A stretch of 64,000 nt of DNA from Pseudomonas taiwanensis. GTDB lineage: Bacteria; Pseudomonadota; Gammaproteobacteria; Pseudomonadales; Pseudomonadaceae. The notes beneath the pieces are model-generated. The model worked only from the letters and a program-made list of their open reading frames with translations, made no database searches and was not told the DNA's origin. The DNA lies in assembly GCF_013393345.1 (NCBI RefSeq), contig NZ_QJRF01000077.1, forward strand, positions 283,129 through 347,128, given 5' to 3'. Position numbers and translations under genes: made by a program. This document shows, one piece after another, positions 43,946 through 56,525 of this stretch; the first letter of the stretch is position 1; each line of letters begins with the position of its first letter.

Positions 43946-46627
43946 TTACTCGATCAGCCCGTGCTTGCGCGCCCAGGACACTGCGTCATAGCGGCTGGAG
44001 ACGCCCAGCTTCACGTAGATGTTCTTCAGATTCCATTTCACCGTTTCCAGTGAAATGTTCAACGTCAGCGCCACACGCTTGTTCGACATCGCCTGGCTGA
44101 TCAGTTCCAGGATCGCCACTTCACGCGGCGTCAGCATCGACGGTGCGCTGCTGGTGGCGGATTCGTTGGCATGGCCCACGCGGCCTGGTCCGAAGCGTTC
44201 CAGCAGCTGTGTCAGATAAGCGCCCTGCTCTTCGGCCATCGGCTTGCTCGCCAGGGCCGCCAGCAACTTGCGCAGCACCTCGCCTTCATCGAGGAAAGTG
44301 CGCACCAGTCCCAGCTGGCTGCCCAGCGTCAGCGCTTCGAGCAGGTGTTCTTCAGCTCGCTCCGGTTGCAGCAGATCGGAGTGGGCGATGGCCATCAGCA
44401 ATTGGCCGGTGACGAGCAGTTGGCCGCGGCGGAAACGGGTGGCGTACTCGCGAAGGATTTCCAGCTCCGCCAGGGCCTTGTCCGGGTAATTGGTGGCCAG
44501 CAGCAGGCGCGCACGTGCCAGCGCCGCCAGCGCCGGGACTTCAGCCTGAAAACCCTGGGCATCCCGGTATTGCAGCGCCAACGGCTCCAGCTTGGCGACC
44601 CGCTCGGCGGCGTAGGTACGGTCATTCTCCAACAGGGCGATGCGCGACTGCTCGGTGAGGCACTGCGCCAGCGCGCGGTCCTGGCCAATGCTGCGGAAGT
44701 GGCGCTCCTGACGTTCGAGGAAGGCCATGGCCACCGCTGCGGAATCCTGTAGCAGGTCCAGGCGGGCGCGGCAGAGCGTGGCATGCAGCATGGTGTCGGG
44801 CATGGTCCACTGCAGCAGGCCGCTGCGATTGGCAAGGATTTCCCGCGCCTCGTCGGTTCGATCCAGTTCGCGATAGACCTCGGCCAGGGTCGCCGCCCCC
44901 AGGTAGGCGCTGGCGGACCGGTGACCGTGGACGGCCACGGAGCGGGCCAGTTGCGCCGAACCGACGCGCTCCGCCTCACGGATACGGCCTTCCTGCAGAT
45001 AACAGGTGGTTCTCGCCCCTTCGGCCACCAGGGCCATTTCCGCATCCCGTTCGGCTTCAGGAATGGGGTTTTCGTCCAGGCAGCGCAGCGCGTCCTCGTG
45101 CCTTCCCGCCGCCGAATAGGCGATGGCCAGCAGTGCCGGAGCGCCATAGCGGGTCACCGTGTAGTCGTCCGGCAGGGCCTGGAAGTCTTCCAGCAGGCCG
45201 ATGATCGGCTCGCTGCGATCGCGCTGGACCTCGATCGCCGCCTGCACCAGCGGCAGGCGATAAGCCTCGTCGGCCTGCTGGGCCGCGCCACTGCGCTTGA
45301 ATTGCTCCATCCAGGCTTCGGCCTTGGCCGGACGGGCGGTCAGCGCGTAGGCCAGGCAGCCGAGGAAGAACAGCCGCGGCCGGGAAAACAGAATGTCCTG
45401 CGGCAACTGGTCCAACAGGCGCAGCAGCGGGCTCAACTGATCGAGGCTCCAGGTGGCAGGAGCCGCCCCTTCGACCAATTGCGCGGCAAAGTCCAGGTCC
45501 CCCGCCTGGGTTGCATGACGCACTGCCTCGGCCAGCAGCTTGCGCTCGGCGAACCAGCGCGCGGCGCGACGGTGCAACTGGTCCTGGCTCTCGCGATCGC
45601 GACGCTGCAGCCGTGTCGCGAGGAAGTCGCCAAACAGCGCATGGAAGCGATACCAGGGTTGGCGGTCATCGGCTTCCACGCGAAAAATCAGCAGGTTCTC
45701 TTCATCCAGCCGCTTGAGCATGGCCTGCGCCGATGCACATCCGGTCACCGCTTCCGCCAACGAGGCATTGAAGCGCCGCAGGATGCTCACGTCCTCCATG
45801 AATGACGCCAGATCGGCGGGCAAATGCGCCATGACGTTCTCGGCCAGATAGCTCTGCAGGTCGTCGGAACGCCAGCCCATCTCACGCAGGGTGTCCCGCG
45901 CCGCGGGGTCGCTGCGCAGCAGGATGACCACCAGCTGCAGGGTGGCCGGCCAACCGCTGGTGAGCTGGTGGATCTGGTGCAACTCCTCCGGGCTGAGCTT
46001 CAGCGCGGCCAGGCCCTGTTCGAGGAAGGCGTGGGTTTCCGCCAGATCGAATGGCAGCGTGGCGCAATCCAGCTCCACCAGCTGGCCGCTGAGCCGCAGC
46101 CGGCTGAAGCTGAGCGGCGGACCGACACGGGACGAAATCACGAAATGCAGGTTGTCGGGGCTGTGGTCCAGCAGCTTCTGCACGAGCTGGTGGGAGCGCG
46201 GGTCCACCACATGCTGGTAGTCGTCTATGACCAGGAACAGCTCTTTGTTGATGCTGGCGGCGCCTTCGACGATGGCCGCCACCACGCCATCGATGAATTC
46301 CGGCCGCGTGCCTTCCGGGGGAATGCCGCTGTCCAGCGGAATCCCCAGGCGCTGCAGGGCACCGCGCAGGTAAGCGAAGAAAATCGCCAGATGCTTGTCG
46401 TCGGTGCTCAGCGACAGCCAGGCCACGTCCGCCCCGGAACGCATCATCTCCTGCCGCCACTGCGCCAGCAGGGTGGTCTTGCCGAAGCCCGGACTGCCGG
46501 TGACCAGGCCGACGCGGCAGTGCGCCATCCGCTGCAACTCCTCCAGCAGACGCTGGCGCTGGATGGTCTGGGTGCCGATGCGTGGTGGTGCGAACTTCGT
46601 CGATACGAGCAGTTTGTCTGTGTGCAT
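43946..46627 (-). CDS. MalT-like LuxR-family ATP-binding regulator (LAL), first copy
   Basis: 893 residues. The N-terminus TKFAPPRIGTQTIQRQRLLE leads to Walker A TGSPGFGKTTLLAQW (Gly44-Thr51), then Walker B FLVIDDYQHV near 133, a winged-helix/TPR-rich sensor region of about 500 residues, and a C-terminal LuxR helix-turn-helix (LTPREVAILELISQAMSNKR then VKWNLKNIYVKLGVSSRYDA). LAL regulators are inducer- and ATP-dependent activators such as MalT. It lies between catabolic operons and is probably their activator. A second LAL with a nearly identical DNA-recognition helix is at 56526. Both share the SxxKRxALxLNxSLxTVKWNL pattern. Confidence 0.93.
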   Translation of the reverse strand: MHTDKLLVSTKFAPPRIGTQTIQRQRLLEELQRMAHCRVGLVTGSPGFGKTTLLAQWRQEMMRSGADVAWLSLSTDDKHLAIFFAYLRGALQRLGIPLDSGIPPEGTRPEFIDGVVAAIVEGAASINKELFLVIDDYQHVVDPRSHQLVQKLLDHSPDNLHFVISSRVGPPLSFSRLRLSGQLVELDCATLPFDLAETHAFLEQGLAALKLSPEELHQIHQLTSGWPATLQLVVILLRSDPAARDTLREMGWRSDDLQSYLAENVMAHLPADLASFMEDVSILRRFNASLAEAVTGCASAQAMLKRLDEENLLIFRVEADDRQPWYRFHALFGDFLATRLQRRDRESQDQLHRRAARWFAERKLLAEAVRHATQAGDLDFAAQLVEGAAPATWSLDQLSPLLRLLDQLPQDILFSRPRLFFLGCLAYALTARPAKAEAWMEQFKRSGAAQQADEAYRLPLVQAAIEVQRDRSEPIIGLLEDFQALPDDYTVTRYGAPALLAIAYSAAGRHEDALRCLDENPIPEAERDAEMALVAEGARTTCYLQEGRIREAERVGSAQLARSVAVHGHRSASAYLGAATLAEVYRELDRTDEAREILANRSGLLQWTMPDTMLHATLCRARLDLLQDSAAVAMAFLERQERHFRSIGQDRALAQCLTEQSRIALLENDRTYAAERVAKLEPLALQYRDAQGFQAEVPALAALARARLLLATNYPDKALAELEILREYATRFRRGQLLVTGQLLMAIAHSDLLQPERAEEHLLEALTLGSQLGLVRTFLDEGEVLRKLLAALASKPMAEEQGAYLTQLLERFGPGRVGHANESATSSAPSMLTPREVAILELISQAMSNKRVALTLNISLETVKWNLKNIYVKLGVSSRYDAVSWARKHGLIE

Positions 46628-46732
46628 GTCCAGACCGGGTCTCCGATTCGCAAATGGCCTACCAAAACGCAGCGGACAGGCATGCGCGGGTTGGAATCAG
46701 GGTAGGTACGGCCAGGTGGTAAGCCGGTTTTT

Positions 46733-46753
46733 ACCTGAAGCTTAGCCTCAGGT
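46733..46753. promoter_or_regulatory. Inverted repeat ACCTGA-N9-TCAGGT upstream of the LAL gene
   Basis: The two arms ACCTGA (46733-46738) and TCAGGT (46748-46753) lie about 106 bases before the LAL start. A candidate regulator site; a single copy and no supporting repeat elsewhere was found. Confidence 0.35.
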
Positions 46754-46884
46754 CAGTAGCCGCCTTGTTTCCGGGCATTTGGGCGACCTTTTCTGCAACA
46801 GATGGTGGCGGGGAAAGCGAGGGGGCCGCCCCCTCGAACCGAGGGGGTGGAACGGCGGTACCAGGACGGGACCGCCGGAGCGGA

Positions 46885-48027
<1,143 letters not shown>

Positions 48028-48273
48028 GGATATACCCCTGGATGCGGTTGGCTATGCGGGCGCCGATCGGTCAGAACCCTTCTCGCCACCTTAGGGCGGC
48101 TACAGGCACTCGTGCCCCCTCCAAGCGGGTAGGCGCAGGCGAATCAGCCGCGCATTCGTGGACCTCGTCCGCTCCCACTCCATAAGGGTGGGGGCGACCT
48201 CGTCGGCAATTCGATTTACTGGCAAAGCCCACTCCCCCGGCCGCCCGTCGGCCAGAAAGTACAAGAGAACGAG

Positions 48274-50076
48274 ATGACCGATTCGCTCCTGAACGAACGC
48301 GAACTGAGCTTCCAGCTCTATGAGCTGCTCGATACCGAAGCCCTGCTGCAGCGCCCCCGCTATGCGGATCATGATCGCGCCGTATTCGACGCCACGCTGG
48401 AAACAGCGCGCGGCGTCGCCGCCGAATACTTCGCTCCGCACAACCAGAAGGGCGACGCCAATGAGCCGACCTTCGACGGCGAAAAGGTGACGCTCATTCC
48501 GGAAACCAAGGTCGCCTGGGACGCCTTCGCCCAGGCCGGTTTTCTCGCCGCCCATCACGATGCCGAGGACGGTGGCCTGCAGCTGCCGGAGGTCATCCTG
48601 CGGGCCAGCATGGCCTACTTCAACGCCGCCAACATCGCCACGGTGGCCTACTCGTTCCTGACCATCGGCGCTGCCAACCTGGTCAAGAGCTTCGCCGGCG
48701 ATGCACTGCGCGAACGCTTCCTGCCGCCGATGCTCGATGGTCGCTTCAGCGGCACCATGGCCCTGACCGAGCCCGGCCAGGGTTCCGCCCTTGGCGACCT
48801 GCGCACCAGCGCCCGCCCGGCCGGCGATGGCAGCTACCGCATTCACGGCCAGAAGATGTTCATCTCCGGCGGCGACCACTCGCTGACCGACAACATCGTT
48901 CACATGGTGCTGGCCCGCATAGAAGGCGCGCCGGCAGGCACCCGTGGCATTTCCCTGTTCCTCGTGCCGAAGTTCCTGGTCAACGAAGACGGCAGCCTGG
49001 GTGCGCGCAACGACGTGGCCCTGGCCGGCCTGCTGCACAAGCACGGCTACCGCAACACCACCTCCACCGTGCTCAGCTTCGGTGAGAAGGACGGCGCAGT
49101 CGGCTACCTGGTGGGCGAGGCCAACAAGGGCCTGTCGTACATGTTCCAGATGATGAACGAAGCGCGCATCGGCGTGGCCCTCGGCGCCTCGGCGCTGGCC
49201 TACCAGAGCTTCAATCACGCCCTGGACTACGCCCGCGAACGGCCGCAGGGCCGCCTGCCGGGCGCCAAGGACCCGCTGGCGCCGCAGGTGCGTATCGTCG
49301 AGCACGCCGACGTGCGTCGCATGCTCCTGCAGCAGAAGGTCTACGCCGAAGGCAGCCTCGCGCTGTGCCTGTACGCCAGCAGCCTGTTCGAAGATGCCCA
49401 CACCGCACCCGAAGACACCCAGCGACGCGAAGCCGGGGAACTGCTGGACCTGCTGATTCCCATGGTCAAGTCCTACCCGTCGAAGTACTGCGTCATGGCC
49501 TCGGACATCGGCATCCAGGTGCTCGGCGGTTCCGGTTACATCCGCGAGTACCCGCTGGAGCAGTACTACCGGGACAACCGCCTGAACCCCATCCACGAAG
49601 GAACCGAGGGCATCCACGGTCTCGATCTGCTCGGTCGCAAGCTGCAGCAGAACGGTGGCGCCGGCTATCGCCTGTTCCTGTCGCGCGTGCGTGACACCTT
49701 GAAGGAAGCCGGTCACGACGACCGCTGCGCGCCGCTCGCCTTCGTGCTGGCCGGCGCCCTGGACCGCCTGCAGGAAGTCACCGAAAGCCTGCTCGACCAG
49801 GTGGCCGCCGACACCAACCTCGGCCTGGCCAACGCCACCCCCTACCTCGACCTGTTCGGCCGCGTGCTGGTGGGCTGGCTGTGGCTGCGCATGGCGCTGG
49901 TCGCGAGCCGTGCCCTCGACGCCGGCGCGGTCGGCAGCGAGGCGGACTTCTACCTCGGCAAGCTCCAGGCGGCTCGCTACTTCATCGACTGGGAGCTGGC
50001 AACCGTCGAAGCCCAGGCGCGCCTGTTGATCGCCGGCAACCGCAGCAGCTTCGACATGCAGGACCCGTGGTTCTGA
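48274..50076 (+). CDS. DmdC-type acyl-CoA dehydrogenase, second copy
   Basis: 600 residues in the same layout as the gene at 22720: N-terminal extension, core with SGTMALTEPGQGSALGDLRT and GQKMFISGGDHSLTDNIVHM, catalytic Glu in LNPIHEGTEGIHGLDLLGR, and an extra C-terminal helical domain ending in MQDPWF. The two copies are clearly divergent (for example different N-terminal 80 residues), suggesting different substrates. It heads a four-gene plus-strand operon with a FadB-like enzyme, a thiolase and an SDR. GAGAACGAG precedes the ATG. Confidence 0.92.
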   Translation: MTDSLLNERELSFQLYELLDTEALLQRPRYADHDRAVFDATLETARGVAAEYFAPHNQKGDANEPTFDGEKVTLIPETKVAWDAFAQAGFLAAHHDAEDGGLQLPEVILRASMAYFNAANIATVAYSFLTIGAANLVKSFAGDALRERFLPPMLDGRFSGTMALTEPGQGSALGDLRTSARPAGDGSYRIHGQKMFISGGDHSLTDNIVHMVLARIEGAPAGTRGISLFLVPKFLVNEDGSLGARNDVALAGLLHKHGYRNTTSTVLSFGEKDGAVGYLVGEANKGLSYMFQMMNEARIGVALGASALAYQSFNHALDYARERPQGRLPGAKDPLAPQVRIVEHADVRRMLLQQKVYAEGSLALCLYASSLFEDAHTAPEDTQRREAGELLDLLIPMVKSYPSKYCVMASDIGIQVLGGSGYIREYPLEQYYRDNRLNPIHEGTEGIHGLDLLGRKLQQNGGAGYRLFLSRVRDTLKEAGHDDRCAPLAFVLAGALDRLQEVTESLLDQVAADTNLGLANATPYLDLFGRVLVGWLWLRMALVASRALDAGAVGSEADFYLGKLQAARYFIDWELATVEAQARLLIAGNRSSFDMQDPWF

Positions 50077-50114
50077 CCCGCCCTCCGACTTCCAACCCTT
50101 TACAAGGAGCCACC

Positions 50115-52226
50115 ATGAACGCCCTGGTTACCTATCAGGTTGAAGACAACCTGGCCCTGATCGGCCTCGCCCGCCCGCCGGTCAATGCCCTTGGCCAACC
50201 CCTGCGCGCCGCTGTTCTCGAAGCCTGCGAGCACGCCGCTGCCGATCCTTCGGTGAAGGCGCTCGTCCTCCATGGCGCCAACGGTCTGTTCAGCGCCGGT
50301 GCCGACATCAGCGAATTCGGCAGTGATGCGTCCTTCGCCGCGCCCGATCTGCCCACCCTGCTCCTGCGCCTCACGCAACTGGACAAGCCGCTGGTGGCCG
50401 CCATCGGCAAACTCGCCCTCGGCGGTGGCCTGGAACTGGCGCTGGCCTGCGGCTACCGCATTGGCGAACCGGCCACCCGCGTCGGGCTGCCGGAAATCAA
50501 CCTCGGCCTGCTTCCCGGTGCCGGTGGCACCCAGCGCCTGCCGCGCCTGATCGGTGCCGAGGCGGCACTCGACATGATGCTCTCGGGCACCCCGGTCGGC
50601 GCCGAAAGCGCCCGTAACCTGGGCATCCTCGACAGGCTGTCGGCAAGTGCCGACACCTTGCTCGACGAAGCCCGCGCCTATGCCCGTGAGCTGGTTTCCA
50701 GTCAGGCACCCGCGCGGCCTGCCGTCCCCTTCCCGGCACCCGCCGAAGGCCTGCCCGAGGACTTCCTCGTGCGTTTCCGCCAGGACAACGAGCCGCGCTG
50801 GAAGAGTCGCCTGGCGCCCCGCCTGGTGCTGTCCGCCGTGGAAGCCGCCTGCCTGCTGCCGCTGGAGGAAGGCCTGGCCCGCGAAGTGGCGCTGTTCAAG
50901 CAGGCCGAGGCTTCGGTCCAGTCCCAAGCGCTGCGCCATGTGTTCTTCGCCGAGCGCGAGGCCGGACGGATTCCCGGTATCGATAGCGACATCCCGCTCC
51001 GCCCGATCCGCAAGGTCGCGGTGATCGGTGCCGGCACCATGGGCGGCGGCATTGCCATGAACTTCGCCAACGCCGGCATTCCCGTGATCCTGCTGGAACG
51101 CCAGGGCGAGGCCCTGGATCGCGGTCTGGCGCAGATCCGCAACAACTACGAGATCAGCGTCAAGCGCGGCAAGCTGACCCAGGCCCGCCTGGAGCAGCGC
51201 ATGACCCTGCTCGGCGGCACGCTCGACTATGCCGACCTGGCCGACGCCGACCTGGTGATCGAAGCGGTGTTCGAAAAGATGGAGATCAAGCAGGAGGTCT
51301 TCCGCACCCTGGACCAGGTGTGCAAGCCCGGCGCGATCCTCGCCACCAACACCTCGTCCCTGGACGTCGATCAGATCGCCGCCGTGACCTCGCGCCCGCA
51401 GGATGTCATCGGCCTGCACTTCTTCAGCCCGGCGAACGTCATGCGCCTGCTGGAAGTCGTGCGTGGACGGGAAACCGCGCCAGACGTGCTGGCCACCACC
51501 CTGAAGATGGGCCGCACCATCGGCAAGATGCCCGTGGTCTCCGGTGTGTGCTTCGGCTTCATCGGCAACCGCATGCTCGAACCCTACGCCCGCGAAGCCC
51601 ATCGCCTGGTGCTGGAAGGCGCAACCCCGGCACAGGTGGACGGCGTGCTCACCGGCCTCGACCTGAACATGGGCGTGTTCAGCATGCTCGACCTGGCCGG
51701 CGTGGACGTGAACTTCCTGGTCCGTGACTCCAACCGCGCGGCCATCGCCCATGACGACAGCTACTGCCGCCTCGGCGACGAGCTCTATGCCCTGGGCCGC
51801 TACGGCCAGAAGACCGGTCGCGGCTTCTACGCCTATGAAGGCCGCAATCGCCAGGACGACTACGAAGTCGTCGCGCTGGCCGAACGTCTGGCCGGCGAGC
51901 TCCACGTCCCCCGCCGCCCCATCAGCGAGCAGGAAATCCACGACCGCTGCCTGTACATGCTGATCAGCGAGGGCATCCAGTTGCTGGACGAAGGCATCGC
52001 CCTGCGGGCCAGCGACATCGACCTCGTATGGATCAACGGCTACGGCTTCCCGGCCCACCTGGGCGGCCCGATGCATTACGCCGAACAGCTTGGCCTGGAC
52101 AAGGTGCTGGCCGGCATCGACCAGTACCGCCAGTCCCTCGGCGAATACGGCGAGATGTGGTTCCAGCCGGCGCCGCTGCTGGAGCGCCTGGTGGCCGCCG
52201 GCAAGACCCGCATCGAGCGCATCTGA
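50115..52226 (+). CDS. FadB/FadJ-like bifunctional enoyl-CoA hydratase / 3-hydroxyacyl-CoA dehydrogenase
   Basis: 703 residues from [20 protein letters not shown], preceded by AAGGAG. The crotonase domain (1-190) has [26 protein letters not shown] and [20 protein letters not shown] with both catalytic Glu. The dehydrogenase domain (about 300-690) has [39 protein letters not shown] and a second C-terminal helical module ([17 protein letters not shown]). It makes (3S)-hydroxyacyl-CoA and oxidises it, unlike the MaoC/SDR systems, which use the (3R) isomer. It sits between the DmdC-like and thiolase genes. Confidence 0.95.
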   Translation: MNALVTYQVEDNLALIGLARPPVNALGQPLRAAVLEACEHAAADPSVKALVLHGANGLFSAGADISEFGSDASFAAPDLPTLLLRLTQLDKPLVAAIGKLALGGGLELALACGYRIGEPATRVGLPEINLGLLPGAGGTQRLPRLIGAEAALDMMLSGTPVGAESARNLGILDRLSASADTLLDEARAYARELVSSQAPARPAVPFPAPAEGLPEDFLVRFRQDNEPRWKSRLAPRLVLSAVEAACLLPLEEGLAREVALFKQAEASVQSQALRHVFFAEREAGRIPGIDSDIPLRPIRKVAVIGAGTMGGGIAMNFANAGIPVILLERQGEALDRGLAQIRNNYEISVKRGKLTQARLEQRMTLLGGTLDYADLADADLVIEAVFEKMEIKQEVFRTLDQVCKPGAILATNTSSLDVDQIAAVTSRPQDVIGLHFFSPANVMRLLEVVRGRETAPDVLATTLKMGRTIGKMPVVSGVCFGFIGNRMLEPYAREAHRLVLEGATPAQVDGVLTGLDLNMGVFSMLDLAGVDVNFLVRDSNRAAIAHDDSYCRLGDELYALGRYGQKTGRGFYAYEGRNRQDDYEVVALAERLAGELHVPRRPISEQEIHDRCLYMLISEGIQLLDEGIALRASDIDLVWINGYGFPAHLGGPMHYAEQLGLDKVLAGIDQYRQSLGEYGEMWFQPAPLLERLVAAGKTRIERI

Positions 52227-52288
52227 TTGCAACCGGCGGGCGGCCGATTCCTATCGGTGCCCGCCCCTACTCCCAACTGGACACGACC

Positions 52289-53473
52289 ATGAAAGAAGCC
52301 GTCATTCTCTCCACCGCACGCACGCCCATCGGCAAGGCGTTTCGCGGTGCCTTCAACGCGACCACCGCACCCAGCATGTCCGCCTTCGCCATTCGCGCCG
52401 CCGTTGAGCGCGCCGGTATCGAAGCAGCGGAAATCGAAGACCTCGTGATGGGCACTGGCATGCCCGCTGGCACCGCCGGCTGGAACCTCGGCCGCATGAG
52501 CGTGCTGGCCGCCGGCCTGCCGATTACCGTCAGCGGCCAGACCCTCGACCGTCAATGCGCTTCGGGCCTGATGGCCATCGCCACCGCCGCCAAGCAGATC
52601 GTGGTCGACGGCATGGCCGTGACCATCGGCGCCGGCCAGGAGCACATCAGCCTGGTGCAGAACCGCCATATGGAATGGGTGGGCGAGTACCACGACACCC
52701 AGGTCATCAACCATGTGCCCCATGCCTACATGCCCATGCTGCAGACCGCCGAACTGGTGGCCGAGCGCTACGGCATCAGCCGCGAGGCGCAGGACGCCTA
52801 CTCGCTTCAGTCCCAACAGCGCACGGCGGCTGCCCAGCAGGCAGGGCTTTTCGAGGGCGAGATCGTCCCGGTGACCGTCACCCGCCAGGTGGTCGACAAG
52901 GCCAGTGGCGCCATCAGCTTCGAAGACGTGACCCTCGCCCAGGACGAAGGCAACCGTCCGCAGACCGTCCTCGAAGACCTGGCCCGCCTCAAGCCGGTTA
53001 TCGCCGGCGGCTGCATCACCGCCGGCAACGCCAGCCAGCTGTCCGACGGTGCCAGCGCCTGCGTGCTGATGGACGGCCGCCTGGCCGAGCAACGCAACCT
53101 GGAACCCCTGGGCGCGTATCGCGGCATGGCCGTCGTGGGCCTCGCGCCGGAAGAGATGGGCATCGGCCCAGTACTGGCCGTGCCTCGCCTGCTCAAGCAG
53201 CACGGCCTGAAGGTCGACGACATCGGCCTCTGGGAACTCAACGAAGCCTTCGCCTGCCAGGCGATCTACTGCCGCGACAAGCTGGGCATCGACAACGAGC
53301 GCTACAACGTCAATGGCGGCGCCATCGCCATTGGCCACCCCTACGGCATGAGCGGCGCGCGGATGGTCGGCCACGCCCTGCTGGAGGGCAAGCGTCGCGG
53401 CGTGAAGTACGTCGTGGTAACCATGTGCGTCGGCGGTGGCATGGGTGCCGCTGGCCTGTTCGAGGTGTTCTGA
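52289..53473 (+). CDS. Acetyl-CoA C-acyltransferase (3-ketoacyl-CoA thiolase)
   Basis: 394 residues. Nucleophile Cys90 in [23 protein letters not shown], His in [16 protein letters not shown] and the second Cys in [14 protein letters not shown] are all present, so it is a standard FadA-type thiolase that completes the round begun by the two upstream genes. Its stop overlaps the ATG of the SDR gene by one base (TGATG), a sign of translational coupling. Confidence 0.95.
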   Translation: MKEAVILSTARTPIGKAFRGAFNATTAPSMSAFAIRAAVERAGIEAAEIEDLVMGTGMPAGTAGWNLGRMSVLAAGLPITVSGQTLDRQCASGLMAIATAAKQIVVDGMAVTIGAGQEHISLVQNRHMEWVGEYHDTQVINHVPHAYMPMLQTAELVAERYGISREAQDAYSLQSQQRTAAAQQAGLFEGEIVPVTVTRQVVDKASGAISFEDVTLAQDEGNRPQTVLEDLARLKPVIAGGCITAGNASQLSDGASACVLMDGRLAEQRNLEPLGAYRGMAVVGLAPEEMGIGPVLAVPRLLKQHGLKVDDIGLWELNEAFACQAIYCRDKLGIDNERYNVNGGAIAIGHPYGMSGARMVGHALLEGKRRGVKYVVVTMCVGGGMGAAGLFEVF

Positions 53474-54249
53474 TGAGTGTCTTCGCCCCCTTCTCCCTGG
53501 CCAGCCGCACCGTGCTGGTCACCGGCGCCTCCAGTGGTATCGGCGCCCACCTTGCTCGCGTAGCCGGCCGTGCCGGTGCGCGCGTGGTCCTGGCAGCGCG
53601 TCGCGTCGAGCGCCTGCAACAACTGGCCGATGCCATCCGTCGTGACGGCGGCCAGGCGCTGCCGGTCGCCATGGACGTCACCGACCGCGCCAGCGTCGAA
53701 GCCGCCTTCGACGCCGCCGAAGTGGCTTTCGGACCGGTGGATGTGGTGCTCAACAACGCTGGCATCGGCAGCGGCCTGCGCGTGCTGGACATCAGCGAGG
53801 AAGAATGGCGCGCCATGCTCGCGACCAACCTCGACGGCGTCTGGCGCGTCGCCCAATGCGCGGCGCAACGCCTGGCACGCGCGGAGCGACCGGGGAGCAT
53901 CGTCAACATTGCCTCCATGCTCGGCCTGCGCGTCGGCACCGGCTACAGCCACTACTGCACGGCAAAGGCCGGTGTGGTTCAGTTGACCAAGTCCCTGGCG
54001 CTGGAACTGGCGCGCTACAACATTCGCGTCAACGCCATCGCGCCGGGTTACTTCGCAACCGAGATGACCGACGGCTACTTCGACAGCGAGAAAGGCCAGG
54101 CCTACATCCGCGCGGCTGTGCCCATGCGTCGCCTCGGCCGGCTGGAAGAGCTGGATGGTCCGTTCCTGCTGCTGGCCAGCGAAGCGGGGGCCTACATGTC
54201 CGGGTCCGTGCTGGCGGTGGATGGCGGGCAACTGGTGGGGAGTCTGTAG
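53473..54249 (+). CDS. Short-chain dehydrogenase/reductase at the operon end
   Basis: 258 residues: TGASSGIGAHLA cofactor motif, LNNAGIGSGL, and Ser-Tyr-Lys in NIASMLGLRVGT and YSHYCTAKAGVVQ. Arg residues in AARRVERL after beta-2 suggest NADP use. It may act as a 3-ketoacyl reductase or on a ring or side-chain hydroxyl. Coupled to the thiolase gene by overlap. Beyond it begins the repeat array. Confidence 0.9.
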   Translation: MSVFAPFSLASRTVLVTGASSGIGAHLARVAGRAGARVVLAARRVERLQQLADAIRRDGGQALPVAMDVTDRASVEAAFDAAEVAFGPVDVVLNNAGIGSGLRVLDISEEEWRAMLATNLDGVWRVAQCAAQRLARAERPGSIVNIASMLGLRVGTGYSHYCTAKAGVVQLTKSLALELARYNIRVNAIAPGYFATEMTDGYFDSEKGQAYIRAAVPMRRLGRLEELDGPFLLLASEAGAYMSGSVLAVDGGQLVGSL

Positions 54250-54640
54250 GGGCTCCAGGGTGCTGGCAGGCTTTTGTGCCAGCCTGATGCAGCCCTCTCC
54301 CCCGGCCCCTCTCCCTGAAGTGGAGAGGGGTGACGCTCGGCCCACCTCCGGCGCAATCCTGTGGGGGCGATTTCAATCGCCAAGCAGGACGCAGTCCTGC
54401 CCGCTCTTGTAGGAGCGAATTCATTCGCGAAATGGTTAGGCACCGAGCCGGCCTGCAATCACCCTCTCCCCCGGCCCCTCTCCCGCAGGCGGGAGAGGGG
54501 TGACTCTCGGCTCACCTCCGCATCTCCCTGTGGGGCACATCCCCTGTGGGGGCGATTTCAATCGCTAAGCAGGATGAAGTGGCCTAATGATTCTGGACAC
54601 CCCGATAGGGCGTTAAGATTCGCCCACAGCAGAGGTGTTC

Positions 54641-55782
<1,142 letters not shown>

Positions 55783-56525
55783 ACCTAAACCGGTGTCCAG
55801 TTTTACTTGACCACTTCAACCACTTCACACCGAGCTGGCCGGCTACAACCCTCACCCCCAGCCCCTCTCCCAGAGGTAGAGGGGTGACTCTCGGCTCACC
55901 TCCGCATCTCCCTGTGGGGCACATCCCCTGTGGGGGCGATTTCAATCGCTAAGCAGGACGCAGTCCTGCCCGCTCTTGTAGGAGCGAATTCATTCGCGAA
56001 ATGGTTAGGCTCCGAGCCGGCCTGCAATCACCCTCACCCCCGGCCCCTCTCCCGCAGGCGGGAGAGGGGTGACTCTCGGCTCACCTCCGCATCTCCCTGT
56101 GGGGCACATCCCCTGTAGGGGCGAATTCATTCGCCAAGCAGGACGCAGTCCTGCCCGCTCTTGTAGGAGCGAATTCATTCGCGAAATGGTTAGGCACCGA
56201 GCCGGCCGGGTGCCACCCTCACCCCCGGCCCCTCTCCCGCAGGCGGGAGAGGGGTGACTCTCGGCTCACCTCCGCATCTCCCTGTGGGGCACATCCCCTG
56301 TGGGGGCGATTTCAATCGCTAAGCAGGACGCAGTCCTGCCCGCTCTTGTGGGAGCGAATTCATTCGCGAAATGGTTAGGCACCGAGCTGGCCTGCAATCA
56401 CCCTCACCCCCAACCCCTCTCCCAGAGGTAGAGGGGTGACTCGCGCCGGCGAGGGTCGAGTCATCCTGAAGCAATCAGTGGCCTGAAACAGAGATGGGGC
56501 GGCAACTTCACGCGTCGCTGGCGAG

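Noticed and set aside
54560-54585. A target-site duplication flanking the IS.
   Set aside because: The three bases on the left (GGA) and right (ACC) do not match as a direct repeat, and part of the array unit is missing.
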